From an uncultured Winogradskyella sp. (GTDB lineage Bacteria; Bacteroidota; Bacteroidia; Flavobacteriales; Flavobacteriaceae): 64,000 nucleotides of DNA. Positions 25,459 through 34,130 of the stretch are shown in pieces (position 1 is the stretch's first letter; each line of letters opens with the position of its first letter). The notes beneath the pieces are model-generated. The model did no database searches and was not told the origin of the DNA. It saw only the letters and a program-made list of their open reading frames with translations. The stretch is from the NCBI GenBank assembly GCA_913055905.1, contig CAJXLB010000004.1:124001-188000 (forward strand), read 5' to 3'. The translations under genes and the position numbers were made by a program.

Positions 25459-27342
25459 ATGCTAAATCAAGATCAAGAAATTTTTAATATTCTGTTAGAT
25501 GCCGTATCCGATGCTGTTGTTATTGTAGACGAGGAGCAGTGTATAATGGAGATCAATAAGGTTGCGGAAACCGTTTTTGAGTTTAGCAAGAATGAAATTA
25601 AAGGCCAGTCATTGGAACTGCTAATACCTCAGGATTATCGCGGCTCTCACAAAGAACATGTTAGTTCATTTATCGAAAAAAATAAAAGCCGAAAAATGGC
25701 TAAAGCCTTAGAGGTGTATGGTCTTAAGAAAAGTGGAGAGGTTATTCCGGTAGAGGTAGAGCTCAATCCATTTAAAATCTACGATAAGACCTATGTTATA
25801 GCCTTGATCAAGGATATTTCCAAGCAGAAGGAAAGTGAGCTAGACTTTATGTTAAGAAGTACCGCCTTAGAATCGGCAAGTAATGGCGTCATTATCACAA
25901 ATGCACTAAAGCCGGACAATCCTATTATTTATTTCAACAAGGCCTTTTCTGAACTTACGGGTTATTCCGCTGAAGAAATACTTCATAAAAACTGTCGGTT
26001 TTTGCAAGGTACAGACAGAGATCAAAAACAATTGGATAAATTAAGAAAGGCCATCAAAGAAGGCAAAAGTTGTCAAGTTACTTTGAGAAACTATAAAAAG
26101 GATGGCACTTTATTCTGGAATGATTTGTACATCACTCCAATACGAAACCAACGCGGTATAATAACCAATTTTATTGGAATTCAAAATGATGTTACCGAAC
26201 GCGTTAGGGCAGAAGAGGAGCGAAATCACTTGGCCACTATCTTTGATGAGTCCTTAAATGAGATCTATGTCTATGATGCCGAAACACTAAAATTTATAAG
26301 GGTTAATAGAGGGGCCATTGAGAATATTGGATATACTAGGGAAGAGCTTCAGAGTATGTCACCCATTGACTTAAAAGTAAATTTGGATGAATCTGATTTT
26401 AGAAAGCGGTATATAGAACCCCTTCTTAAGCGCAAGCGCAAACGCTTTGAATTTGAAACCTTGCATAAGCGTAAGGACGGTAGTACATATCCGGCAAGTG
26501 TTCATCTGCAACTGTCATGGTTGAATGAAAGACCGGTCTTTTTTTGCATCGTAGCAGATATAACCGACCAGAAAAACTATACCATTAAGCTAGAGAAAAC
26601 CGTTGAAGAACGAACGCAGCAACTCCAAGAAGCACTGAGTAAGGAAAAAGAATTGAACGAACTTAAAACCAAATTTTTGTCTTTGGTTTCGCACGAGTTT
26701 AAAACACCGCTGAGCGGTATTTCTACTTCTGTTATGCTCTTGGAAAAATACCAAACAACAGAAGATCAAGATAAACGTGATAGACATTTAGGTATTATTA
26801 GGGATAAGGTTAATTATCTTAACACCATTCTAAATGATTTCCTGTCTATAGAGCGTTTAGAATCTGGCACGGTAACGTATAAATACAATCACTTTAAATT
26901 GAGCAAGGTTATCAACGAGGTGGTGTATAATGCCAATATGCTTCTAAAGGATGGCCAGCATATCAATTACCCTGACAATATCAATGACATGGAGATGTAT
27001 CAAGACGAGAGAATAATTGAATTGATTTTAACCAATGTGGTACAAAATGCCATTAAATACTCAGGTAAGGATTCCCAAATAGATATACAGGTGATACAAG
27101 ATGACACGTTCACCAATCTTACCGTTAAAGATTATGGTATAGGTATTCCAGAAAAGGATATGGACAATATTTTCACCAGATACTTTAGGGCAGAAAATGT
27201 ACTTAATATGCAAGGAACGGGAATAGGCTTGAATATCGCCAAAACCCACTTGGAAAATTTGGGCGGAAGTATAACTATTACCAGTAAAGAAAACGTAGGT
27301 ACAACCGTTTTATTAAAAATCCCAACAGAGTGTTATGACTAA
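25459..27342 (+). CDS. Hybrid PAS-LOV-PAS sensor histidine kinase
   Basis: 627 residues, soluble (no membrane helix). Three PAS domains: about 8-125, 135-250 and 258-375. The middle one is a LOV blue-light domain: NCRFLQ with the adduct-forming C179 (codon 25993-25995), FMN-contact residues N211 (NYKKDG), N221 (FWN) and Q242 (GIQ). A coiled coil leads to the phosphoacceptor H412 (VSHEFKTP) and an HATPase domain (GIGIPEKD, GTGIGLNIA). The gene overlaps the next by 8 bp, so it signals to that CRP-type regulator. Other signals (redox, ligands) could enter through the two remaining PAS domains. Confidence 0.92.
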   Translation: MLNQDQEIFNILLDAVSDAVVIVDEEQCIMEINKVAETVFEFSKNEIKGQSLELLIPQDYRGSHKEHVSSFIEKNKSRKMAKALEVYGLKKSGEVIPVEVELNPFKIYDKTYVIALIKDISKQKESELDFMLRSTALESASNGVIITNALKPDNPIIYFNKAFSELTGYSAEEILHKNCRFLQGTDRDQKQLDKLRKAIKEGKSCQVTLRNYKKDGTLFWNDLYITPIRNQRGIITNFIGIQNDVTERVRAEEERNHLATIFDESLNEIYVYDAETLKFIRVNRGAIENIGYTREELQSMSPIDLKVNLDESDFRKRYIEPLLKRKRKRFEFETLHKRKDGSTYPASVHLQLSWLNERPVFFCIVADITDQKNYTIKLEKTVEERTQQLQEALSKEKELNELKTKFLSLVSHEFKTPLSGISTSVMLLEKYQTTEDQDKRDRHLGIIRDKVNYLNTILNDFLSIERLESGTVTYKYNHFKLSKVINEVVYNANMLLKDGQHINYPDNINDMEMYQDERIIELILTNVVQNAIKYSGKDSQIDIQVIQDDTFTNLTVKDYGIGIPEKDMDNIFTRYFRAENVLNMQGTGIGLNIAKTHLENLGGSITITSKENVGTTVLLKIPTECYD

Positions 27343-28384
27343 AATATTGATTATAGAAGACGATATAGTATTAAGGGATAATACGGCAGAGCTTTTAGAA
27401 CTTTCAGATTTTGATGTTATTAAGGCTTCCAATGGTAAAGAAGGGCTAAAACTGGCTAAAACCCAAATGCCAGACATTATTGTATGCGATATCATGATGC
27501 CTCAAATGGACGGTTATGAAGTGCTTGAGGAACTGGCAAAGAATACAAAGACAAAATATATTCCATTCATTTTCCTCTCTGCTAAAACCGAACATCAGGA
27601 TATTAGAAAGGGTATGAATATGGGTGCAGATGATTATATTACGAAACCATTTACGGAAGATGAACTCATTAGCGCCATAAAAAGTCGCCTGGCAAAAGCC
27701 GAAATTTTGCAAGAACGCAGACAAGAGGATTTTTCTGGCATAGAAGACCAAGATGAGCTTAGGTCGTTAAACGATCTTAAGAATTTTTTCGATGATTATG
27801 GTGAGGAATTTAGCTATGCAAAGGATGAGGTCATTTATCGGGAGGGTGATCACGCCAACTACATCTATCTTATTTCTGATGGTGCTGTTAAGTGCCATAA
27901 ACTAGACGACCAAGGAAAGGAGCTCACAACCGGGCTTTTTAAGGAAGACGATTTATTTGGCTATACCTCATTTACCCATAACCTGCCTCATAAGGAAACG
28001 GCAACAGCTTTAAAGCCTGTGAAACTTATGGGCATAGCGCTGCACGAATTATTGGATATACTCAATGAAAACCACAAGGTGACCATAGCCTTAATAGATC
28101 TTCTAACAGACGACTTATCTAATATTAAAGATCAATTGCTTCAAATGGCTTATAGTTCTGTTAACAAGAAAACAGCACGTACGATAGTGCAATTTGCAGA
28201 AAAGATAAACAGAAGGCCCGAAGATCCCATAAAGATTTCCAGGAGCGATTTGGCTAGCGTAGCAGGCGTCGCTACTGAAACCTTTATACGCACACTTACC
28301 AATTTTAAGCAAGATGGCCTGATCAAATCAGAAGGCAGAAATATTGTTGTTACCAATTTAGACCGCTTGAAGGAAATTAATTGA
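27335..28384 (+). CDS. Response regulator fused to CRP/FNR-type sensor and DNA-binding domain
   Basis: 349 residues: receiver domain 1-122 (D52 phosphorylation site in VCDIMMPQMDG, acidic pair E8-D9-D10), cyclic-nucleotide-binding-like domain about 150-265 (YREGDHANYIYLISDGAV), Crp-type winged HTH about 280-349 with recognition helix VATETFIRTLTNF. It keeps the E and R that contact DNA in CRP/FNR but has I in place of the S of FNR. No N-terminal cysteine cluster, so it cannot hold an FNR iron-sulfur centre; control is by phosphorylation from the LOV kinase and perhaps a ligand. Best candidate activator of the 19-site regulon. Confidence 0.92.
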   Translation: MTKILIIEDDIVLRDNTAELLELSDFDVIKASNGKEGLKLAKTQMPDIIVCDIMMPQMDGYEVLEELAKNTKTKYIPFIFLSAKTEHQDIRKGMNMGADDYITKPFTEDELISAIKSRLAKAEILQERRQEDFSGIEDQDELRSLNDLKNFFDDYGEEFSYAKDEVIYREGDHANYIYLISDGAVKCHKLDDQGKELTTGLFKEDDLFGYTSFTHNLPHKETATALKPVKLMGIALHELLDILNENHKVTIALIDLLTDDLSNIKDQLLQMAYSSVNKKTARTIVQFAEKINRRPEDPIKISRSDLASVAGVATETFIRTLTNFKQDGLIKSEGRNIVVTNLDRLKEIN

Positions 28385-28397
28385 GAATAGTGCATAA

Positions 28398-28441
28398 ATG
28401 ACTCTCGTCATTTTAGGTCTTAGACCTAGCCTTTAATTTTA
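28398..28441 (+). promoter_or_regulatory. FNR-like promoter of Usp gene
   Basis: ATGACTCTCGTCAT (28398-28411), 22 bp, -7 box TAATTTTA (28434-28441). Leader of about 15 nt to ATG 28462. Confidence 0.75.
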
Positions 28442-28461
28442 AGGCATTAATGTAATGAGTT

Positions 28462-29307
28462 ATGAAGAGTGTTCTATTGCCCACGGATTTTTCTGAGAAT
28501 TCCTGGAATGCCATTGTTTACGCATTGGAATTTTTAAAAGATGAGCCCTGTGTGTTCTATCTTCTACATGTCAATACTTTAAATTATGGTGTCTTAAATA
28601 ATCCAGATTACAGAGATTCGGATAATGTTATAGAAGAAGTCTACACCAAGCCATCAAAGACCAAACTGCTGCATTTACTGAAACGCATTTCAAAAATATC
28701 TAACAATAAAGCCCATAGATTCTATTCGCTAGTAGATTATGGCTTGTTTATAGATTCAATCCGTAACCAAATAGTTGATAAACAAATAGATTTAATTGTA
28801 ATGGGTACCAAGGGTGCTTCTGGCTTAAAAAAGATTATCATAGGAAGTAATGCTGGTGATGTGGTAGTTAAGGTAAAATGTACCACGCTGATAGTACCAG
28901 AAAATACTAAATATGAAAGGATACAAGAAATAGCCTTTCCTACGGACTTTTCGTCCTTTAATAATTTTAAAACATTGCAGCCATTATTGGAACTTATAGA
29001 AGATCATCGGGCTAAACTTAGTTTTCTGTATGTGAATTCCAAGAAAAAGGAACTAAATGTAGAGCAGCAGAAGAATAAAGATTTACTTAAGGATTTCTTT
29101 AGTGGTTTGCCCTATGATTTCTTTTTCCTAACCAACAGGCGCCTAGAAGATGCCGTGCAATGCTTTACACAAAGTAGAGCCGTTAGCATGATAGCCATGG
29201 TTGCTAAAAACTTAAACTATTTTCAACAAATTCTGTTTCATACCAAGGTAGAACATATAACCTATCATACAGACATACCGTTTTTGGTATTACACGAAAC
29301 CAATTAA
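28462..29307 (+). CDS. Universal stress protein, tandem domains
   Basis: 281 residues, two Usp halves (about 1-147 and 150-281). First half starts MKSVLLPTDFSENSWNAIVY and keeps the ATP motif GTKGASGLKKIIIGSN (G-x2-G-x9-GS). The second half (IAFPTDFS) lacks the motif, so one nucleotide is expected per chain. Followed 10 bp later by a small membrane protein in the same unit. Sits directly after the LOV kinase/regulator pair. Confidence 0.92.
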   Translation: MKSVLLPTDFSENSWNAIVYALEFLKDEPCVFYLLHVNTLNYGVLNNPDYRDSDNVIEEVYTKPSKTKLLHLLKRISKISNNKAHRFYSLVDYGLFIDSIRNQIVDKQIDLIVMGTKGASGLKKIIIGSNAGDVVVKVKCTTLIVPENTKYERIQEIAFPTDFSSFNNFKTLQPLLELIEDHRAKLSFLYVNSKKKELNVEQQKNKDLLKDFFSGLPYDFFFLTNRRLEDAVQCFTQSRAVSMIAMVAKNLNYFQQILFHTKVEHITYHTDIPFLVLHETN

Positions 29308-29317
29308 TAATTAGATT

Positions 29318-29704
29318 ATGGAATTATCTCAACTTTTCGCTAAATTCTGGGGCTGGTATCTCATCATTTTTTTCCTGATACTCAGTTTAAACCCAAAACG
29401 TATCAAACAAATATTTAACGACCTTAAAGACGAAAAATTTTTGATTTTGACCTCATTTTTGGCCATCATTGTCGGTATGGTCAATATTATTTTTCACAAC
29501 ATTTGGGAACCTAATTATAAGATTATCATTACGTTGATAGGCTGGTTCTCCCTATTTATAGGATTGGCCCTATTTATTTTTCCTAAATGGACCGTAGACT
29601 GGCTAGAGATAACCAATGTGAAATTTGTACAGGTAATCTATACGCTACTGTTCTTGATAGGCCTTTTTTTGCTTAACGAAGTTTATCAACTTATACCATA
29701 TTAA
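29318..29704 (+). CDS. Small four-helix membrane protein
   Basis: 128 residues with four membrane helices (about 10-26, 40-58, 68-88, 105-122), no signal peptide, no recognised motif. Co-transcribed with the preceding Usp. Its stop is followed 8 bp later by an FNR-like operator driving a small RNA, so the unit ends here. Function unknown; Usp proteins with membrane partners are known in other bacteria. Confidence 0.65.
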   Translation: MELSQLFAKFWGWYLIIFFLILSLNPKRIKQIFNDLKDEKFLILTSFLAIIVGMVNIIFHNIWEPNYKIIITLIGWFSLFIGLALFIFPKWTVDWLEITNVKFVQVIYTLLFLIGLFLLNEVYQLIPY

Positions 29705-29712
29705 TAAGAAAA

Positions 29713-29756
29713 ATGACAAAAATCATTTTGTCTTAGTTTGGGCTTGCTTAAGTTTG
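29713..29756 (+). promoter_or_regulatory. FNR-like promoter of small RNA 1
   Basis: ATGACAAAAATCAT (29713-29726), 22 bp, -7 box TAAGTTTG (29749-29756). No ordinary gene downstream before a terminator. Confidence 0.75.
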
Positions 29757-29761
29757 GTCTG

Positions 29762-29840
29762 TTATAAGGTGTAATTAACTTTATAAATGTGCTATTAATC
29801 AAGGGAAAACCAGATGTTAAAAAAACATCTGGTTTTTTTT
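29762..29840 (+). ncRNA. Small RNA candidate 1
   Basis: About 78 nt from the predicted start to the terminator. It holds no frame longer than three codons after an ATG (ATG TGC TAT TAA), so it is probably non-coding. It could be an FNR-controlled trans-acting RNA, or a leader fragment. The start is predicted from the -7 box. Confidence 0.7.
29806..29840 (+). terminator. Terminator of small RNA 1
   Basis: CCAGATGTT/AACATCTGG stem extended by A/T pairs, followed by eight T. Strong intrinsic terminator. Confidence 0.9.
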
Positions 29841-29856
29841 ACTTCAATTGTCAAAA

Positions 29857-29900
29857 CTGATTTTTGTCATTTTTTTAGTAAAACTATATGTCTACTTTAG
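29857..29900 (+). promoter_or_regulatory. FNR-like promoter of small RNA 2 / small peptide
   Basis: CTGATTTTTGTCAT (29857-29870), 22 bp, -7 box TACTTTAG (29893-29900). Starts 17 bp after the small RNA 1 terminator. Confidence 0.65.
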
Positions 29901-29947
29901 TATCGTATTAAAAGGGGGCTTTTAATAATTTTAAGGGTATTGAAATT

Positions 29948-30001
29948 ATGCTGTTGTTCTGCGTACTTTCAGTTTTTCTTAAGAAGCAAAGAGTTCTTTA
30001 A
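29948..30001 (+). CDS. Possible 17-residue hydrophobic peptide
   Basis: MLLFCVLSVFLKKQRVL, with AAGGGTA about 10 bases before the ATG. Composition is that of a small membrane peptide. Evidence is weak; not recognised. Confidence 0.35.
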   Translation: MLLFCVLSVFLKKQRVL

Positions 30002-30041
30002 ACTGCTACAAAAGCAATATCATAAGCTCTCAATACTCTAG

Positions 30042-30079
30042 GGAACAGGAGGCGTAAGCTTCCTGTTTCTGCTTTTTTT
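30042..30079 (+). terminator. Terminator of small RNA 2
   Basis: AACAGGAgGC-GTAA-GCtTCCTGTT stem followed by TTTTTTT at 30073-30079. Confidence 0.85.
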
Positions 30080-30115
30080 GGGTATTCCTAAAATCATCAT
30101 AAACCTTTACATAGC

Positions 30116-30159
30116 CTGATAAATGTCATTGTAGTCTTCCTAATTAGGTATTAGATTTA
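30116..30159 (+). promoter_or_regulatory. FNR-like promoter of the three-gene Usp operon
   Basis: CTGATAAATGTCAT (30116-30129), 22 bp, -7 box TAGATTTA (30152-30159). Leader of about 17 nt to ATG 30182. Confidence 0.75.
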
Positions 30160-30181
30160 AGTCTTATATAATCCTTCAGTT

Positions 30182-31033
30182 ATGAAAAATATTCTTATAC
30201 CTACCGATTTTTCAGATAATGCCATGAACGCCATCCGCTATGCTTTGGAGTTATGCAAGCATGATACGTCTGAGTTCTATTTCTTGCATACTTATGAAGA
30301 AGAAGTTTATAACAATCATGATTTGCACGATGGAGATGATTTTGAAGAAGCCGTTGACATAGCAAAAAACAGGTCGCAGTTAAAATTAGATTTACTGCTT
30401 AAAGAGGTTACTGAGATTGCACCACACAAAAGATTTAAATTTCACTGCATTTCAGCCTATAATTCCCTAATTGACGAAATGGATAAGCTCGTCATAGGTA
30501 AAAATATAGACCTGGTCATTATGGGCACAAAAGGTGAGAGCGAAGGAAAAACTTATGCCTTTGGCAGTAACACCTTACAGGTGTTGAAGTACGTGTCGTG
30601 TCCCGTATTGGTAATTCCAGAGCTTTATACATATAAGCAACCCAAACACGTCTTGTTTCCAACCAATTATTTAATTCCGTACAGAAGGCGGGAACTTAAA
30701 TTGTTGAGCACACTCTTGGCGCCATTTAGATCTGTGGTAGACCTGCTCTATATTTCTAGGGCTAAAAAGCTCTCAAAGCGACAATTGGATAACAAAGACT
30801 TCTTAAGGTCAGAACTCGTGGGTGTCGAGGTTAACGACATAACGGAAGACAGCAATAAAGTGTCTCTTTGTATTGCTAATTATGTAAAGGACAATGCTAT
30901 TGACTTTTTAGTTATGGTAAATACCAGGCATTCGTTCTTAGAGGACATGTTATTTAGGTCCAAGGTTGATGATATGTGCTTGCATACCAATATACCATTT
31001 TTAGTACTTCAGAATGTAAGAAGAACCGTTTAA
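30182..31033 (+). CDS. Universal stress protein, tandem domains (array gene 1)
   Basis: 283 residues. First domain MKNILIPTDFSDNAMNAIRY with ATP motif GTKGESEGKTYAFGSNT; second domain (HVLFPTNY) degenerate. First of three Usp genes in one operon (gaps 10 and 12 bp). The sequences of the array differ too much to be recent copies, so they are old paralogs kept together. Confidence 0.92.
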   Translation: MKNILIPTDFSDNAMNAIRYALELCKHDTSEFYFLHTYEEEVYNNHDLHDGDDFEEAVDIAKNRSQLKLDLLLKEVTEIAPHKRFKFHCISAYNSLIDEMDKLVIGKNIDLVIMGTKGESEGKTYAFGSNTLQVLKYVSCPVLVIPELYTYKQPKHVLFPTNYLIPYRRRELKLLSTLLAPFRSVVDLLYISRAKKLSKRQLDNKDFLRSELVGVEVNDITEDSNKVSLCIANYVKDNAIDFLVMVNTRHSFLEDMLFRSKVDDMCLHTNIPFLVLQNVRRTV

Positions 31034-31043
31034 AACTTAAGAT

Positions 31044-31886
31044 ATGAAAACCATACTCCTTCCTACCGATTTCTCCGATAACTCATGGAATGCCATAGTT
31101 TATGCCATAAACTTATTTGATTATGAACCTTGTAAGTTCCTGCTGCTTCACACGTATACGCCTATTATTTTTCAGACTGAATTTGTTCCAGTTGGTCCAG
31201 CCCAATTTGGATTGGGAGATGCCATAAAACATGTTTCCGAATCTAAAATGGAAAAATTATTAAAACGGATACATACCGAATTTCCTAATTCTAAGCATCA
31301 ATTTGAGACATCGTGCTTATTTAGCACTCTTGTTACTGAAATAAGGGAAATAACAGAGAAGCAGCGTATAGATTATGTTGTTATGGGTACAAAAGGAGCC
31401 ACAGGAGCTAAAGAAGTTTTATTTGGTTCCAATACTGTCCATGTCTTTAAAAATATTAAGTGCCCAGTATTGGCTGTGCCCTCTCTTTTTGAATACGAGC
31501 AACCTAAAGAAATTTTGTTCCCATCAGATTATGAGGTGTCATTTAAGGAAGGTCATTTAAATCCAATCTTGGAGCTTGTTAAGGCCTATTCTGGCAGATT
31601 AAATATTATGCATGTGTCCTATGGCTATCCATTAAACGAAATACAGGAAAAGAACAAAAGGTATTTAGAGGATTACTTTAAAAATGAAGCTCATATTTTC
31701 CACGATATACGAAATGAAAACGTAACGGACGCCATTGATGAATTTCAAATGAAAACTAAGGTAAACATATTGGTGATGCTTAATAATAAACATTCATTCT
31801 TTGAAAATTTGTTTTTTAGGTCAACACTAAATCAAATTGGCTTTCATCTAAATATTCCATTTTTAGTAATTCCTTCCCAACAATAA
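31044..31886 (+). CDS. Universal stress protein, tandem domains (array gene 2)
   Basis: 280 residues. First domain MKTILLPTDFSDNSWNAIVY with ATP motif GTKGATGAKEVLFGSNT; second domain EILFPSDYE, no motif. Second gene of the Usp operon. Confidence 0.92.
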   Translation: MKTILLPTDFSDNSWNAIVYAINLFDYEPCKFLLLHTYTPIIFQTEFVPVGPAQFGLGDAIKHVSESKMEKLLKRIHTEFPNSKHQFETSCLFSTLVTEIREITEKQRIDYVVMGTKGATGAKEVLFGSNTVHVFKNIKCPVLAVPSLFEYEQPKEILFPSDYEVSFKEGHLNPILELVKAYSGRLNIMHVSYGYPLNEIQEKNKRYLEDYFKNEAHIFHDIRNENVTDAIDEFQMKTKVNILVMLNNKHSFFENLFFRSTLNQIGFHLNIPFLVIPSQQ

Positions 31887-31898
31887 AATCTGATACTT

Positions 31899-32729
31899 AT
31901 GAAACGCCAAATTCTCCTACCAACCGATTTTTCAGATAACGCTTGGTGTGCCATAGATTATGCCATTAAGTTGTTTAAGGACGAGCCATGTGAGTTTCGA
32001 CTATTGAATTCAATAGCATTAAAGGTGTCTTCAATGTCTAGTTTGTCTGACCGCTTGTTAAGGGTGATTAAGGAGAAAGCCATAGAGGACCTCAATGCCT
32101 TAAAGGACGAAATTGATACAGCGAGCGCAAACCCTAATCATGAGTTCGATACCGTAGTGAGCACTCTAGATTTGTTTCACGCTATGGAGAATGAAGTACA
32201 AAAGAACAATATCCAATTTATAGTCATGGGAACGAAAGGCGCCACTGGTGCCAAGGAGTTCTTTTTTGGAAGTAACACGGTAAAGGTTATCAAAAAAATA
32301 AAGAATTGTTCACTACTGATCATACCTGATGAATATGATTATGTGACACCGAAACAAATTGCTTTTCCAACAGATTTTAAAGTATCATTAAGTAAAGATC
32401 AATTAAAGCCTTTACGGGATATACTAAAACTGCACGAAGCCAAGATTAGGATTTTGCACATCAACGAAGAAGAGGAATTGAGTGAAGAGCAAGAGCAAAA
32501 TTTTAAGAACCTTAAATCTTATTTATCTGACTTGAACTGTTCTTTCCATTGGATGCCAGAGTATAGTACAAAGGACCATGCAATAAAGGAATTTATTGAA
32601 GATTTGGAAATAGATATGCTAACAATGGTTTCCCATGATAAAAGTTGGATAGAGCGACTTGCCAACAAAGCGGTAATCAAAAAAATAGGCTTTAGACCTT
32701 TTGTTCCGTTCTTGGTTCTTAAGGCCTAA
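31899..32729 (+). CDS. Universal stress protein, tandem domains (array gene 3)
   Basis: 276 residues. First domain MKRQILLPTDFSDNAWCAID with ATP motif GTKGATGAKEFFFGSNT; second domain QIAFPTDFK, no motif. Last gene of the operon starting at 30182; a new FNR-like promoter follows its stop by one base. Confidence 0.92.
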   Translation: MKRQILLPTDFSDNAWCAIDYAIKLFKDEPCEFRLLNSIALKVSSMSSLSDRLLRVIKEKAIEDLNALKDEIDTASANPNHEFDTVVSTLDLFHAMENEVQKNNIQFIVMGTKGATGAKEFFFGSNTVKVIKKIKNCSLLIIPDEYDYVTPKQIAFPTDFKVSLSKDQLKPLRDILKLHEAKIRILHINEEEELSEEQEQNFKNLKSYLSDLNCSFHWMPEYSTKDHAIKEFIEDLEIDMLTMVSHDKSWIERLANKAVIKKIGFRPFVPFLVLKA

Positions 32730-32730
32730 A

Positions 32731-32774
32731 TTGACCAAGGTCATTTTAGAGGTCATGCCATTCAACTACCTTTA
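32731..32774 (+). promoter_or_regulatory. FNR-like promoter of Usp / eRF1-like pair
   Basis: TTGACCAAGGTCAT (32731-32744), 22 bp, -7 box TACCTTTA (32767-32774). Leader of about 16 nt to ATG 32796. Confidence 0.78.
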
Positions 32775-32795
32775 AAAGGAACAAAAAGGTGCATT

Positions 32796-33647
32796 ATGAA
32801 AACTAAAATTCTTTTGCCTACGGACTTCTCAAAAAATTCTTGGCATGCCATTACTTATGCTCTAGAACTGTACAAAAGAGATGCATGTGAATTCTATCTT
32901 CTCAATGTATTCTCTGCAACAGGCAACCTAATGAAAAGTCTTATGAATATGGATCCTGGGAGTGAGCTATATGAAAAAGCCAAGGCGCATTCAGAGACAG
33001 GTTTGGCCAATATGCTGGATATGCTGGTGTTGAAACAAGAAAAACATCCCAACCATCATTTTAATACCATTTCTATGTTCAATAGCCCAGTAGAAGCCAT
33101 TAAAACTGTGGTTGACGATAAAGACATAGATATCATCGTAATGGGAACAAAAGGTGAAACCGCATCCAGAACAATGGTCTATGGTAGTACGGCCGTCAGC
33201 GTTATGGAAAAAGTACGCAACTGTCCCGTTTTGGTCATTCCAGAACGAGCTAAGCCAGGGCTTCCAAAAGAGATTGTTTTTCCTACGAATTACAAAATAC
33301 CGTTTAAGAAAAACCAACTTCAATACCTTGTAGATATTGCCAAAAAAACAAAGGCTGTCATTCAAGTGTTATACATTTTTGAAGGAGAGCTAAAGGAAGA
33401 CCAGTTAGAGAACAAAGCCTTATTGCAGGACTATTTTTCTGAAGTGAATTTTGTTTTCAGGGAATTGAGCAATATGCACGTTCCAACGGCATTAAATTGT
33501 TTTGTAGAAAGTAGGGAGAGTGATATGGTGGCTTTTATAAATAGAAAGCACATGTTCTTTGGCAGTATTTTAAACCAAGCCTTGGTTAAGGAAATTGGAT
33601 ACGACTGTAAGGTCCCTATCCTAGTAATGCATGATCAGAATAACTAA
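32796..33647 (+). CDS. Universal stress protein, tandem domains (array gene 4)
   Basis: 283 residues. First domain MKTKILLPTDFSKNSWHAIT with ATP motif GTKGETASRTMVYGSTA; second domain EIVFPTNYK. It has a separate promoter from the preceding three Usp genes and is followed 14 bp later by the eRF1-like gene. Confidence 0.92.
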   Translation: MKTKILLPTDFSKNSWHAITYALELYKRDACEFYLLNVFSATGNLMKSLMNMDPGSELYEKAKAHSETGLANMLDMLVLKQEKHPNHHFNTISMFNSPVEAIKTVVDDKDIDIIVMGTKGETASRTMVYGSTAVSVMEKVRNCPVLVIPERAKPGLPKEIVFPTNYKIPFKKNQLQYLVDIAKKTKAVIQVLYIFEGELKEDQLENKALLQDYFSEVNFVFRELSNMHVPTALNCFVESRESDMVAFINRKHMFFGSILNQALVKEIGYDCKVPILVMHDQNN

Positions 33648-33661
33648 AAAATACGAAAATT

Positions 33662-34063
33662 ATGAAAGATAAAGTCATTTGGATCGATAAGGAAAAAGCA
33701 TATATACTAACGGTTAAAGAAGAGGATGTAGACATGGAAGTGCTTACCTCAAGAACTGCCGAATTGGGCGAGGAGCCTACCGATAGACAAGGTGGTGCAA
33801 CAGAAATATTAAAGGATCGAAAAGTACTGGAACGCCAAAAACAAATGACCAAGCAATATTTTGATGCCTTAAGTACAAAATTGCAAGATGCCAAGCGCAT
33901 AATGATTATGGGACCAGCTCAAACAGGACAGCATTTTTTCAATTATTTAGACCAAGAAAAAAATAGTATTAGCAAACAGGTTTTGGAGGTTAAAAAAGCT
34001 GAAAAAATGACGGATAATCAACTAAAGGCTGTTGCAAGGGAATACTATTTGTCGATTTCTTAA
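33662..34063 (+). CDS. Small protein resembling the eRF1/pelota-type domain
   Basis: 133 residues, soluble. The second half (RIMIMGPAQTGQHFFNYL ... VKKAEKMTDNQLKAVAREYY) resembles the last domain of bacterial-archaeal eRF1-like proteins, in which a GP-motif strand and TDxQL helix recur. These are thought to act on stalled ribosomes or be stress factors. The likeness is from pattern memory, so the call is tentative. Ends 24 bp before a strong terminator. Confidence 0.5.
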   Translation: MKDKVIWIDKEKAYILTVKEEDVDMEVLTSRTAELGEEPTDRQGGATEILKDRKVLERQKQMTKQYFDALSTKLQDAKRIMIMGPAQTGQHFFNYLDQEKNSISKQVLEVKKAEKMTDNQLKAVAREYYLSIS

Positions 34064-34087
34064 TTGATAATTTGGTTAGTTTGGCTG

Positions 34088-34122
34088 CTGCCAGGGTCGT
34101 TAGCGGTCCTGGCAGTTTTTTT
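34088..34122 (+). terminator. Terminator right before the ATP-cone gene
   Basis: CTGCCAGG/CCTGGCAG stem, 12-base loop, then TTTTTTT. The ATP-cone gene starts only 8 bp later, so its mRNA must come from read-through or from a promoter inside or upstream of the hairpin. Confidence 0.88.
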
Positions 34123-34130
34123 AATTCATT

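Larger units (their letters stand above)
29906..30079 (+). ncRNA. Small RNA candidate 2 (may encode a 17-residue peptide)
   Basis: About 174 nt, predicted start to terminator. It contains ATG 29948 to TAA 30001 encoding MLLFCVLSVFLKKQRVL, a hydrophobic 17-mer with a basic tail. Either a dual-function RNA, a tiny membrane peptide, or non-coding. Confidence 0.6.
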
